This document shows positions 1-8,598 of a stretch of DNA of 64,000 nt, one piece after another; the stretch's first letter is position 1, and each line of letters starts with the position of its first letter. Made by a program: the position numbers and the translations under genes. A model generated the notes under the pieces. That model was not told where the DNA came from, searched no databases, and worked only from the letters and a program-made list of their open reading frames with translations. Source of the DNA: Ktedonobacterales bacterium. Its GTDB lineage: Bacteria > Chloroflexota > Ktedonobacteria > Ktedonobacterales > Ktedonobacteraceae. The stretch spans positions 1-64,000 of the forward strand of contig DAIDJF010000019.1 of assembly GCA_027451525.1 (NCBI GenBank), in the 5' to 3' direction.

Positions 1-45
1 TGCCCCCCACACGCCGAAAAGTGCGCAATGAAGTTTGACAGAGCA

Positions 46-160
46 GTAGGGGCGTGATTCCATCACGCCCTCGTCCCTTGTCACACGGCTCCCCAGGCGG
101 ATCTATGGGCAAGCAAGGCGGATCTATGGGCAAGCAAGGCGTGATCAATCACGCCCCTAC
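46..160. repeat. MITE-like palindromic repeat, copy 1
   Basis: A 115-bp element bounded by inverted ends that read GTAGGGGCGTGATT on the left and AATCACGCCCCTAC on the right. Each end also folds on itself because GGCGTGAT is followed by ATCACGCC. The core carries a perfect 21-bp tandem duplication (96-116 and 117-137, starting GGCGGATCTATGG). A second copy without the duplication is at 18894-18986. No ORF is inside. It lies just downstream of the ABC exporter operon, on the side where that operon terminates. Confidence 0.85.
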
Positions 161-202
161 GCAACCGTGTGACCTGTTTGCATTATTTTTAAAAGACAAC
201 CA

Positions 203-2041
203 TCACGCACTCACTTTGCTCTCGGTGTGGCGGAAACCCATCGCGTAGAGGGCTGCGTACATTCCGTTGAGATGTAACAGCTCGTCATGCGTTCCCTGCT
301 CGATCAAATGTCCCTTGTCTAGCACAATAATCTTATCCGCACCTTTAATTGTCGAGAGACGGTGCGCGATCACAAGAGCGGTTCGCCCATATAACAGGCG
401 CCGTAAGCCTTGCTGCACAATCATCTCGGTAAAGGTGTCGATATTCGCCGTTGCCTCGTCGAGAATCAAGATACGTGGGTCTGCCAGTAGCGCACGGGCA
501 AACGAGATGAGTTGACGTTGGCCCACGCTCAGGTTACGCCCACGCTCGCGAATGGGCATATCATAGCCTTGTGGCAGACGCATCACGATATCGTGTAAGC
601 CAACAGCGCGTGCAGCCTCGATCACCTCTTCATCCGTCGCCTCCAAACGCCCATAGCGGATATTGTCACGCAACGTTCCCGTAAACAAGAACGGGTCTTG
701 TAGTACGACACCGATCTGACTGCGCAGCGATGCCTGCGTCACATCGCGTACATCGAAGCCATCAATCAGCAACGCGCCATCTTGAATGTCATAGAAACGG
801 GTGAGCAAACCAGCAATCGTGCTCTTGCCTGCCCCCGTCTGTCCGACAATCGCGACGGTCTGACCAGCTTTAATCGTGAGGTCGAGGTCACGCAAGACCG
901 GACGCTCAGGATTATAGCCAAAGGTAACATGGCGAAATTCGACATTGCCCTGAATTTGCGGCAGTATCTTTGCATCAGGCTTATCCTGAATTTCAACGCC
1001 CACGTTCATGATCTGAAAGATGCGCTCAGCCGCTACACCAGCACGCTGTAACTGCGTATATTGCTGACTCAACTCACGAATAGGGTCAAAAAAGCGGTTG
1101 ATGTAGAGTGTGAACGCGACCAGCACACCGATCTGCAGCGCGTTATGCTCCACCTGAATACCACCAAAGATGATCGCCAGTGAGATCGCCAGTGCAGCTA
1201 CGACTTCTACCAGTGGTAGCACCAGCGCGGCAATACGGCTCGCTTCAAGGTTTGTATCGCGGTTGTAGGCATTGAGTTCATCAAACTCGGAGCGATTGCG
1301 GTCCTCGCGTGCCAAACTCTGGATCACGCGCATGCCAGAAATGTTCTCCTGCAAGGTCGCGTTGACTATCGAGATTGCCGCACGAGTCAGGCGAAACGAG
1401 CGTTGCGCGTGACGCTGCCAGAATGCCGCAATAATGAACATGATCGGCAAGACCGTAAACGTCAGCAGGGCCAGTGGGACATTCATCGAGAGCATCGCGA
1501 TGATAATGCCGACCAGCGAGACGAGCGAACTCAAGATCGAGAGCAGGCCGGAACTCAGCATCGATTCCAACACGTCAATATCGCTCTGCAAACGCGACAT
1601 CACGCGCCCAATCTGCGTGCGATCATAGAAACGTAGCGAGAGCTGTTGTAGATGGGCAAACATATCCGCGCTGAGATGATACAGGATTTGCTCACCTGTC
1701 CACGACATAATCCACACCTGCCAGTATTGCGCCTGCCACATCACGACATTGACGGCCAGCAAGACGCCGCTGATGATTGCCAGTCCCGTTAAATCATGGC
1801 GTGTGATAAACTGGTCAATCGCCAGACCAATCAAAAATGGATTAAGCAGGTTGGCAACGGTGTAAATCAGCATAAGGACAATACTGGCAATCGTGGGAAC
1901 GCGATAACTTGCCACATAGGGGCCAAATTGCCTGAGCAGGTCCCAGCTAAATTTGGCTGTAATATTCTCGTCCGAGGTAGCAAGGCTATTTTCGCGCCAG
2001 TAGTTCGTGCGCCGTTGTTCTAAGCGTGTGCGCGCATTCAT
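203..2041 (-). CDS. ABC exporter half-transporter, subunit with canonical Walker B
   Basis: A 612-residue fused membrane/ATPase half-transporter of the exporter class. About six membrane helices lie in residues 45-320 and the nucleotide-binding domain is at 365-600. Walker A is GQTGAGKS (400-407), Walker B is ILILDEA (524-530) with the catalytic Glu, and the switch His is in VIAHRLS. The signature is degenerate, LSVGQ instead of LSGGQ. The start overlaps the stop of the upstream half-transporter by four bases (ATGA), so the two are translationally coupled and very likely form a heterodimer. The substrate cannot be told from sequence; multidrug or lipid export is typical of the family. Confidence 0.93.
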   Translation of the reverse strand: MNARTRLEQRRTNYWRENSLATSDENITAKFSWDLLRQFGPYVASYRVPTIASIVLMLIYTVANLLNPFLIGLAIDQFITRHDLTGLAIISGVLLAVNVVMWQAQYWQVWIMSWTGEQILYHLSADMFAHLQQLSLRFYDRTQIGRVMSRLQSDIDVLESMLSSGLLSILSSLVSLVGIIIAMLSMNVPLALLTFTVLPIMFIIAAFWQRHAQRSFRLTRAAISIVNATLQENISGMRVIQSLAREDRNRSEFDELNAYNRDTNLEASRIAALVLPLVEVVAALAISLAIIFGGIQVEHNALQIGVLVAFTLYINRFFDPIRELSQQYTQLQRAGVAAERIFQIMNVGVEIQDKPDAKILPQIQGNVEFRHVTFGYNPERPVLRDLDLTIKAGQTVAIVGQTGAGKSTIAGLLTRFYDIQDGALLIDGFDVRDVTQASLRSQIGVVLQDPFLFTGTLRDNIRYGRLEATDEEVIEAARAVGLHDIVMRLPQGYDMPIRERGRNLSVGQRQLISFARALLADPRILILDEATANIDTFTEMIVQQGLRRLLYGRTALVIAHRLSTIKGADKIIVLDKGHLIEQGTHDELLHLNGMYAALYAMGFRHTESKVSA

Positions 2042-3885
2042 CGTACCGCCTCCTGTTCCTGATCGGGCTGTAGCGCAAGCAGACGCTCCTCGAACTCTTC
2101 CTGTTCGCGCAGTTGCAGATCATACAACTGCTTATAGCGGCCACCAAGTGCCAGCAGAGATGCATGGTTACCACGCTCCACAATTCGTCCATCCTCGATG
2201 ATCAGAATCTGATCGGCATTCTTGACGGTGCGCAGACGCGAGGCGACTACAAAGGTGGTGCGTCCCTGCATGACTGTATCAAGAGCCTGCTGAATCAGGT
2301 ACTCTGTCTCCATATCCACGCTTGAGGTTGAGTCGTCGAGAATGAGGATACGCGGGTCGAGCAAGAGCGTGCGCGCAATCGCAACGCGCTGTTTCTGGCC
2401 GCCAGAGAGCGTGACGCCGCGTTCACCAACCCAGGTATTATAGCCATCGGGCAGAGTTAGCGCGAAATCGTGCAAGCGCGCCGCTTTTGACGCCGCGATG
2501 ATCCGCTCCTCCGTCGCATTAGTGACACCATAGGCGATGTTATCGCGTAATGTCGCGTTGAATAAGAACACGTCCTGCAAAACCAGACCGATATTGCGTC
2601 TCAACGATGTTACCGTGAGATCGCGCACATCGTAGCCGTCAACCGTCACGCGTCCGCTACTCACATCATAGAAGCGCGGCACAAGATGCAAAATTGTACT
2701 CTTGCCTGTGCCTGTCGCGCCTAGCAGAGCCACGATCTGCCCAGGATGGGCGGCAATGGTGATGTCGTGCAACACCTCTGGCCCCTTGCCATAGGCAAAC
2801 GAGACCTGCTCAAAGCGCACCTCGCCCTTCACATCCTGCAACTCGTGCGCATCTGGCCCATCGACAATCGCGGGTTGCGTATCCAGCACGTCAAAGATGC
2901 GTACACCACCGGAGAGGCCGCGCATCCACCATGTCACCATGAAGCCAAAGGAGCGCACAGGCGTCCCCAACAACAGGATATATTGTGTTACAGCAACTAA
3001 TGTGCCCAAACTGAGATGATTGCCAATGACCGCGACGCCGCCAATCCAGACAATCAAGACAGTGATCACATTAAGGGCCAGCACCATCAATGGCTGATTC
3101 CAGGCCGAGAGGCGCAGGGCGGCAAGGTTCAAATCGCGCAATTCGCGGTTCTTCTTATCAAATTTCTCTATTTCAAAGTTTTCACGCGTGAAGGCTTTGA
3201 CGACACGCATTCCGCTCAGGCTCTCCTGCATGATTGTGCCGAGTTCGCCCGTCTCGTTCTGCACGCCTGCCCACAGTGGGCGCAAGCGTTTGGCAACCTG
3301 CCACGCGAGAATACCGATCACTGGCACACAGATCATCGTAACCAGGGCCAGTCGCCAGTCCAGTTCAAAGAGTACAATCGTGACAGCGATAAAGGTCACT
3401 GCCGCAACCAGCGCGCGCAACAAGCCAAGTGTCGTGAAGTTGCGCACCGCTTCGATGTCAACCGTTAAGCGTGACATAAGCTGTCCAGTTTCCGCCTCAT
3501 CATGAAACGAAAAGCTCAGACCTTGCAGATGATTATAAACAATATTGCGCAAATCATACGCAACTAACGATGATACAGCCTGTGAAAGGTAGCCCTGTCC
3601 ATAGGCAAATAAACCACGTAGACTACTAGTGACAATGACAGCCGCCGCTGCCAAGAGCAGATCATTGATATGCCCGCTGCGTACACCCACGTCAACTACC
3701 CACGCCAACAGCGCGGGCACGACCAGCGATAAGGCTGTAGAGAGTGCGAGACAGACAAGCGTGCCAACTGACCAAAGCCAATGTGGACGTAGAAGGCGCA
3801 CGATACGCAGATACACACGTCCGTTACTTTTCCATGTTGCGAGTTGTGAAGAAATGGAGCGTTTACCCCCTGGGGAAACTGTCAC
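2038..3885 (-). CDS. ABC exporter half-transporter, subunit with degenerate ATP site
   Basis: Partner half-transporter of about 615 residues: exporter-type membrane domain, then nucleotide-binding domain. Its signature is the canonical LSGGQ. The Walker B ends LDDS (Asp replaces the catalytic Glu) and the switch His is replaced by Ser (VVASRLR). Paired with the downstream subunit this gives one competent and one degenerate ATP site, the arrangement known for heterodimeric exporters such as TM287/288 and BmrCD. The frame is open up to a TTG at 3912, but AAAGGA eight bases before the GTG at 3885 makes that GTG the better start. Divergent from the WYL regulator, which may control it. Confidence 0.9.
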   Translation of the reverse strand: MTVSPGGKRSISSQLATWKSNGRVYLRIVRLLRPHWLWSVGTLVCLALSTALSLVVPALLAWVVDVGVRSGHINDLLLAAAAVIVTSSLRGLFAYGQGYLSQAVSSLVAYDLRNIVYNHLQGLSFSFHDEAETGQLMSRLTVDIEAVRNFTTLGLLRALVAAVTFIAVTIVLFELDWRLALVTMICVPVIGILAWQVAKRLRPLWAGVQNETGELGTIMQESLSGMRVVKAFTRENFEIEKFDKKNRELRDLNLAALRLSAWNQPLMVLALNVITVLIVWIGGVAVIGNHLSLGTLVAVTQYILLLGTPVRSFGFMVTWWMRGLSGGVRIFDVLDTQPAIVDGPDAHELQDVKGEVRFEQVSFAYGKGPEVLHDITIAAHPGQIVALLGATGTGKSTILHLVPRFYDVSSGRVTVDGYDVRDLTVTSLRRNIGLVLQDVFLFNATLRDNIAYGVTNATEERIIAASKAARLHDFALTLPDGYNTWVGERGVTLSGGQKQRVAIARTLLLDPRILILDDSTSSVDMETEYLIQQALDTVMQGRTTFVVASRLRTVKNADQILIIEDGRIVERGNHASLLALGGRYKQLYDLQLREQEEFEERLLALQPDQEQEAVR

Positions 3886-3962
3886 AACGAGGGTCCTTTC
3901 TCGATATGCCAATGCCCAACGCCTACAAAAATAAGCCTGGAAAGGAAATATAACATAAAATA

Positions 3963-4012
3963 GCTGACATCTGCCTGTCAGCCTTTTGAGTAATTTGTGT
4001 TACAATGGAACT
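3963..4012 (+). promoter_or_regulatory. operator palindrome and leaderless extended -10 promoter of the WYL regulator
   Basis: A perfect 7-bp inverted repeat with 6-bp spacer, GCTGACA (3963-3969) and TGTCAGC (3976-3982), sits in the gap between the divergent ABC operon and the regulator. It is followed by TGT plus TACAAT (3998-4006), an extended -10 with no good -35; the palindrome covers the -35 position. Only GGAACT separates TACAAT from the ATG at 4013, so the transcript would start at or next to the start codon. Confidence 0.6.
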
Positions 4013-4999
4013 ATGCAACGGACAGAACGACTCCTGGCAATTACATTGTTACTACAAGCACGGGGTAAAATGACGGCACGCCATCTGGCAGAGCTATTAG
4101 GCGTCTCCATGCGTACGATCTATCGTGATATCGACGCCCTCTCTATGGCCCATGTTCCAGTCTCAATGGACTACGGTCCTGGCGGCGGCTACTACCTGCT
4201 CAGTGACTATCATATCGAGGCAACTGCGTTCACCCGCGAGGAGGCGATCTCACTCGTGCTTGGCGGCATGCTTGTCGGTAATTACAGCTTGTTTGCCGAT
4301 GATGACGCTCTGCATCGCGCCCTTTTGAAACTGGAAGCCACGCTGCCAGAAGAGTATCGCGCCGATGTCAGTGCCGCGCAGGAACGCATTCTCTTCGATA
4401 CAAAAGCATGGTGTAGCCTGCCTCAAACACCAGCATATCTGGATATCATTCGCGCCGCACTCTGGAAAGCACAACCATTAGAGCTACTGTACCCACGCAG
4501 AGATGGCCTGGGCGTTTCCTGGCGTCGCATCGACCCTTACGGGCTTGTCTACAAAGGTCTTTCGCGTCGTCAAATGCGCGTTGGGGTCTGGTATCTGATC
4601 GCGTATTGCCATTGCTGCCAACATATGCATCCCTACCGCGTCGGCTATATTCAGGATGTCAAAGTTCTCGATGGAACGGTCCCCCCACGGCCTGATTTTG
4701 ATCTACAAAGCTACTGGCGCGCCGCACGTCAACATTTGGAGCAGTCACAATCACTACCTCTCACATTACACGTGCAAGCTGCGGCCCGTCACCATTTGCG
4801 TGAAGATGGCACGATCTTACAGGAAAAGCCCGATGGCAGTATCATCGTCTGCCTGTATATGGAATCCATCGAAGCAGCAACCTCTCACGTGCTTTCGCTC
4901 GGCCCTCATGTGCGCGTGCTCAGTCCCGCGAAAGTGCAAAAAGCGATTGTGGAGACGGCAAGACAGATCGCAGCGCAATATGAAATAGGCGAAGAATAA
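4013..4999 (+). CDS. WYL-domain helix-turn-helix transcriptional regulator (YafY/DeoR-like)
   Basis: A 328-residue regulator. The N-terminal winged helix (about residues 1-60) contains MTARHLAELLGVSMRTIYRDIDAL, written here only as its core LLGVSMRTIYRD. A central to C-terminal WYL ligand-sensing domain and WCX extension follow (about 140-320; note GVWYLIAYCH). A TTG start at 3986 is possible, but the ATG at 4013 directly follows a -10 element and restores the usual N-terminus MQRTERLL. Its position, divergent from the ABC exporter with a shared palindrome between, suggests it regulates that exporter and itself. The ligand is unknown. Confidence 0.9.
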   Translation: MQRTERLLAITLLLQARGKMTARHLAELLGVSMRTIYRDIDALSMAHVPVSMDYGPGGGYYLLSDYHIEATAFTREEAISLVLGGMLVGNYSLFADDDALHRALLKLEATLPEEYRADVSAAQERILFDTKAWCSLPQTPAYLDIIRAALWKAQPLELLYPRRDGLGVSWRRIDPYGLVYKGLSRRQMRVGVWYLIAYCHCCQHMHPYRVGYIQDVKVLDGTVPPRPDFDLQSYWRAARQHLEQSQSLPLTLHVQAAARHHLREDGTILQEKPDGSIIVCLYMESIEAATSHVLSLGPHVRVLSPAKVQKAIVETARQIAAQYEIGEE

Positions 5000-5149
5000 C
5001 AACACAGAAATTTCATAACTTTTCAATCCTTTTCCAACCTTCATCCTCTATAAAAGAGCAAGAAGCATGCTCTGCGCGTTCTTGTTTCTCGTTTATCACG
5101 TGCTGCAAATTCTATGATGCCGTTCGTGCATATCAGGTTGGAGATAGCT

Positions 5150-6592
5150 ATGTTTATCAATCAAAATTTTTCTATCTTGCGCTCACCCGCGCTTATCTAT
5201 ACCGGACTTGGGATAGCTTTTGCCCTCGCCCTTGTGCTACGCATCGCTCTCTATCCCATCACGACCAGCGATTACACGGGCTTCGTCAGTCAGTGGTATG
5301 ATTTTATTCAGACACATGGGGGTTTCGCCGCCATGAAATACAATTTTGCCAACTATAACCCGCCATATCTGTATCTCATCGCCCTGACCACCTTTCTGCC
5401 TATCCCCAAACTTATCGCCCTCAAGAGCATCTCAGTCGTCTTTGATGGCGTCTTGGGCCTGTTCACCTACCTTATTATCCGCTTGAAATATCGCCGTTCC
5501 TACGCGGCGATCATCGGCGCGCTCGTTGTTGTCCTTGCTCCAACCATCTTCATCAACAGTGCTGCATGGGGCCAGTGTGACGCAATCTATACGGCCTTCT
5601 GCCTGGGCAGTCTCTATTTCCTGCTCACAGACCGTCCCGCCTGGGCCTGTATCTTCTTTGGTATCGCCTTCGCCTTTAAGCTCCAGGCAATCTTCTTTTT
5701 ACCCGTCCTGCTGGTATTGATGCTGAAAAAGAAGATGCCCATCCAGTACCTTGTTCTTATTCCACTGGTCTTCGCGCTCTTGCTTGTACCAGCTCTCGTG
5801 GCTGGACGTAGCGTCAGCAGCCTGCTGAGCATCTACCCTGGACAAATCACGACTGGCGGGACTGGTGGAGGCGTGGGCAGAACCAGAACAGGCACGTTCT
5901 CAGGCGGTAACGGTCAAGGCTTTACCAGACCCGGCAGCGGCACGTTCAGCCCTGGTACTGGTACGGGCACAGGCACATTTCCACGTGGACCATTCAACGG
6001 CACTGGTGGCTTCAACAGAGGTAGTGGAACTGGACGTTTCGCGGGCGGCGGCAATTTTTCCTCCTCGTCGCTGACCTTGAACGCGCCTTCCTTCTATCAG
6101 TGGTTGCCCACTAATGCCGCAAGCTATTGGAAGTGGGTCGGCATCGCGCTAGGTGGCTTGTTTGTGCTACTCGTCGGTGGTCTCTTATGGAGAAGCAAGC
6201 AGAAAGTTACTGCGGAGATTATCCTGAAAATATCGCTCGTTTTCGCGATCACTTTGCCCTTCCTCTTGCCTGAGATGCACGAACGCTACGCCTATATCGC
6301 GGATGTCATCTCAATCATCTACGTCTTCTATTTCCCTCGCTACTTCTATGTAGCGATCATCCAGCAGCTCAGTTCGCTGCTCAGCTACGCGCCTTACCTG
6401 ATACACACACAAGTCATCAGCCTCTCGCTTGTCGCTGTTGCGGTCCTCGTGATCAGCCTGATCACCTTCTCTGATTTACTACTCACGCTCTATCCCACAT
6501 TACAAGCCAAAATCGCCTACTTGCGAACACCACCATCAGTAACCGTAGTAGACCTGCCTGACAAGGAACATGTAACGGTAAGCAAAGAATAA
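5150..6592 (+). CDS. multi-spanning GT-C family membrane glycosyltransferase (Gpi18-like)
   Basis: About 480 residues with 9-11 predicted membrane helices. The N-terminal luminal loop carries the acidic motif TSDYTGFVSQWYDF, and the family-typical AAWGQCDAIYTAF follows near residue 145. This resembles COG5542 Gpi18-like mannosyltransferases, which use a polyprenyl-phosphate sugar on the outer face of the membrane. Between helices, at roughly residues 233-305, there is a 70-residue Gly/Thr/Arg-rich low-complexity insert, unusual for the family. The frame opens at 5114, but GGAG before the ATG at 5150 sets the start. The acceptor is unknown. Confidence 0.8.
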   Translation: MFINQNFSILRSPALIYTGLGIAFALALVLRIALYPITTSDYTGFVSQWYDFIQTHGGFAAMKYNFANYNPPYLYLIALTTFLPIPKLIALKSISVVFDGVLGLFTYLIIRLKYRRSYAAIIGALVVVLAPTIFINSAAWGQCDAIYTAFCLGSLYFLLTDRPAWACIFFGIAFAFKLQAIFFLPVLLVLMLKKKMPIQYLVLIPLVFALLLVPALVAGRSVSSLLSIYPGQITTGGTGGGVGRTRTGTFSGGNGQGFTRPGSGTFSPGTGTGTGTFPRGPFNGTGGFNRGSGTGRFAGGGNFSSSSLTLNAPSFYQWLPTNAASYWKWVGIALGGLFVLLVGGLLWRSKQKVTAEIILKISLVFAITLPFLLPEMHERYAYIADVISIIYVFYFPRYFYVAIIQQLSSLLSYAPYLIHTQVISLSLVAVAVLVISLITFSDLLLTLYPTLQAKIAYLRTPPSVTVVDLPDKEHVTVSKE

Positions 6593-6602
6593 GTGCTATA
6601 CA

Positions 6603-6650
6603 AGCCTGCACGAGACCACTGCCGCCAGTGTCTCGTGCAGGCTCTTCTTC
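6603..6650 (+). terminator. rho-independent terminator of the glycosyltransferase gene
   Basis: A long hairpin with arms AGCCTGCACGAGAC and GTCTCGTGCAGGCT, plus three further pairs past a one-base bulge and a GCCGCC loop, followed by a pyrimidine-rich CTTCTTC tail. It begins ten bases after the stop codon. Confidence 0.8.
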
Positions 6651-6713
6651 ATGGTTCCTGGTATACTAGTTGGTGTAGGAAACCAGATACCAGATAAAGG
6701 AAAATACTTCTTG

Positions 6714-7562
6714 ATGAAAAAACCATTTCGTTTCGGTGTGGTGACTGGTGGTCATCCATCGCCTTCAAGCTGGATTGCATTCGCCCAACGTGTCGAAGCA
6801 TTGGGCTACTCCTCTCTTCTTTTGCCAGATGTTCTGAGCATACCGCTGGCAACACTTACCGCTATGGCAGTGGCAGCAACCGCAACTACAGAGTTGCGTG
6901 TCGGCAGCTACGTATTTGTCAATGATTATCGCCACCCTGCCTTGCTCGCCAGGGAAATCGCGACACTGGACCAACTTTCCGATGGTCGCGTCGAACTTGG
7001 GCTGGGAGCAGGCAACTGGTTGCACGATTATCAACAACTCGGCTTGCCCTTTGATCAGGCTGGTACACGTGTTTCGCGCTTCGCGGAGGGACTCTCCATC
7101 ATCAAAGCATTCTTTACCGACGAGACAGTCAATTTTTCCGGCAAGTACTATACTATTACAAATCTGCGCAGTCTCCCCAGGCCGTTGCAGCAACCCCATC
7201 CCCCCATCTTTATTGGGAGTTCAGGCCACCGCATGCTCACACTTGCAGCGCGTGAAGCCGATATTATTCAGCCTACCCCTCCAACAGAGGAGAAGATTGG
7301 TTGGATACGCGAGGCCGCCGGGGAGCGTTTTGAGCATCTGGAACTCGCTCAGTCTACCTTTGGCATTGAAGTGACCGATAGTAGCAAAATTACTACACCT
7401 GCTTTCCAACGCATACCAGTGGAAACACAATTTATGACCACTGCGCAAGTAGTAGACTTTCTGTTAGAGCAACGTGAACAACTGGGCACCTCGTATATCC
7501 AGATTCAGGAGAGGCAGCTAGAAAATTTTGCCCCCATAGTTGCGCAGTTGCGAGGGAAGTAG
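6714..7562 (+). CDS. LLM-class (luciferase-like) F420/flavin-dependent oxidoreductase
   Basis: A 282-residue TIM-barrel oxidoreductase of the bacterial luciferase superfamily. Family features are the N-terminal FRFGVV strand, LLLPDVLS, the SDGRVELGLGAGNW segment typical of F420-dependent members, and HPPIFIGSSG near residue 180. The cofactor is probably F420 or FMN and the substrate is not predictable. The frame is open from 6651, but MKKPFRFG at 6714 is the normal family N-terminus. A TATACT -10 lies at 6662-6667. It is a single gene, bounded by terminators on both sides. Confidence 0.88.
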   Translation: MKKPFRFGVVTGGHPSPSSWIAFAQRVEALGYSSLLLPDVLSIPLATLTAMAVAATATTELRVGSYVFVNDYRHPALLAREIATLDQLSDGRVELGLGAGNWLHDYQQLGLPFDQAGTRVSRFAEGLSIIKAFFTDETVNFSGKYYTITNLRSLPRPLQQPHPPIFIGSSGHRMLTLAAREADIIQPTPPTEEKIGWIREAAGERFEHLELAQSTFGIEVTDSSKITTPAFQRIPVETQFMTTAQVVDFLLEQREQLGTSYIQIQERQLENFAPIVAQLRGK

Positions 7563-7566
7563 ACCG

Positions 7567-7608
7567 GCAAAACCGACTCTGTAGAAGTCTCCATAGAGTC
7601 GGTTTTGC
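7567..7608. terminator. bidirectional terminator between convergent genes
   Basis: A perfect 14-bp stem, GCAAAACCGACTCT (7567-7580) and AGAGTCGGTTTTGC (7595-7608), with a 14-base loop. It lies between the convergent oxidoreductase and OmdA-type genes, with A- and T-rich runs in the arms so that it can work in both directions. Confidence 0.75.
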
Positions 7609-7637
7609 AAATTGCGTTCATCTCTTGCCAAAGAATG

Positions 7638-8084
7638 CTAGGCTCGCCCCTCACGCAATTCGTTGATGGCCTTGCTGAGGCGTCGAAGCCTGGTTTCACT
7701 CGTCTTGGCCCCCTCGACTGTGAGCACAATACGCTGCCTGGCACTTGGGGATAACCCATCAAAGACGCGTTTGGCGTCAGCATCACGCTCAAGGGCTTCC
7801 CCAAGGTCAGGTGGCACCGTCACTTCACGCGGTTCGGTGTCCAGTTCGATATCGACCTCTACCTCATCGCCCGCTTTGACACCTGCCCGCTCACGATTCT
7901 CAGAACTGACAGGAAGCAGAAACGCCCCACTCATTGGTGCTACGGTACTACGATAGGTGTAGCCATTGATCGTAACACGGACGGGGGGCCGTTTGCCCGA
8001 CTTCAGACTCTCAACAATCTCTGGCGGAACGGAGATACCTGTAGCCGTCTTCCCATGAAGTTGCACTGTAGTACGAAATTTCAT
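7638..8084 (-). CDS. DUF1905 plus YdeI/OmpD-associated (OmdA-type) domain protein
   Basis: A 148-residue cytoplasmic protein. Residues 1-90 form a DUF1905 beta-barrel, with GYTYRSTVAPMSGAFLLPV and the AGVKAGDEVEVDIELD strand. Residues 95-148 form the OmdA/YdeI helical domain, including LSPSARQRIVL and the SETRLRRL helix. The family is annotated as bacteriocin-protection or stress proteins, but the biochemistry is unknown. AAAGGAAG before the ATG at 8084 rejects the longer frame from 8123. It is the last gene of an ArsR/SRPBCC/OmdA operon, 13 bases after the SRPBCC stop. Confidence 0.85.
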   Translation of the reverse strand: MKFRTTVQLHGKTATGISVPPEIVESLKSGKRPPVRVTINGYTYRSTVAPMSGAFLLPVSSENRERAGVKAGDEVEVDIELDTEPREVTVPPDLGEALERDADAKRVFDGLSPSARQRIVLTVEGAKTSETRLRRLSKAINELREGRA

Positions 8085-8097
8085 GCATCGGCTTCCT

Positions 8098-8598
8098 TTA
8101 CTTTGTCTGCAATTCTTGTACATATTCGCTCAGGTAATCCCAGGTCATATTCGTCCCCTCCAGCATCCGCATGTCAAGCGCAACCTTCAAAGCCTCGGCA
8201 CTACTGAATTGCACACGAGCTGTAGCTTTCGTTTTCCCATCCTCTTCGGTAAAAACAACTGTGGTCGTATGTTCAGGAACACCTTCAATAGGATTGGCAT
8301 GCTCGTCGGCAAAGGTCGCGGTATAGACAAGTTTCTCCGGTGGCACGATTTCGCGATAGACACTGCGTGCCCAGTGTTCCTGACCCTCTGGTGAGCGCAT
8401 TGCGTAGTGCCAGATGCCACCAGGGCGCAGATCAACTGTGCAGGCAGAAATGGTATACGGGCGTGGTGCCCACCAGCGCGCAAGATGCTGTGGCTGAGTG
8501 AACACTTGAAACACCAGCGCGCGCGGTGCCGCAAATTGCCGTTCCACGACAAATTCCCGTTCCCCAATATGCTGACCCTGAGATGCGTAATCAAACAT
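8098..8598 (-). CDS. SRPBCC (AHSA1-like) domain protein
   Basis: A 166-residue single-domain protein of the activator-of-Hsp90-like/START fold. It begins REFVVERQFAAPRALVFQVFTQPQHLARWW and shows the family markers WWAPRPYT and DLRPGGIWHYAM. It overlaps the ArsR stop by eight bases, a very common pairing in which ArsR and SRPBCC proteins are co-transcribed and probably co-regulated. The ORF upstream of 8598 is read-through inside arsR and is not real coding. Function is unknown beyond binding a small hydrophobic ligand. Confidence 0.9.
   Translation of the reverse strand: MFDYASQGQHIGEREFVVERQFAAPRALVFQVFTQPQHLARWWAPRPYTISACTVDLRPGGIWHYAMRSPEGQEHWARSVYREIVPPEKLVYTATFADEHANPIEGVPEHTTTVVFTEEDGKTKATARVQFSSAEALKVALDMRMLEGTNMTWDYLSEYVQELQTK

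Noticed and set aside
96-137. CRISPR-like direct repeats
   Set aside because: Only two units of 21 bp directly in tandem with no spacers; it is an internal duplication of a palindromic repeat.
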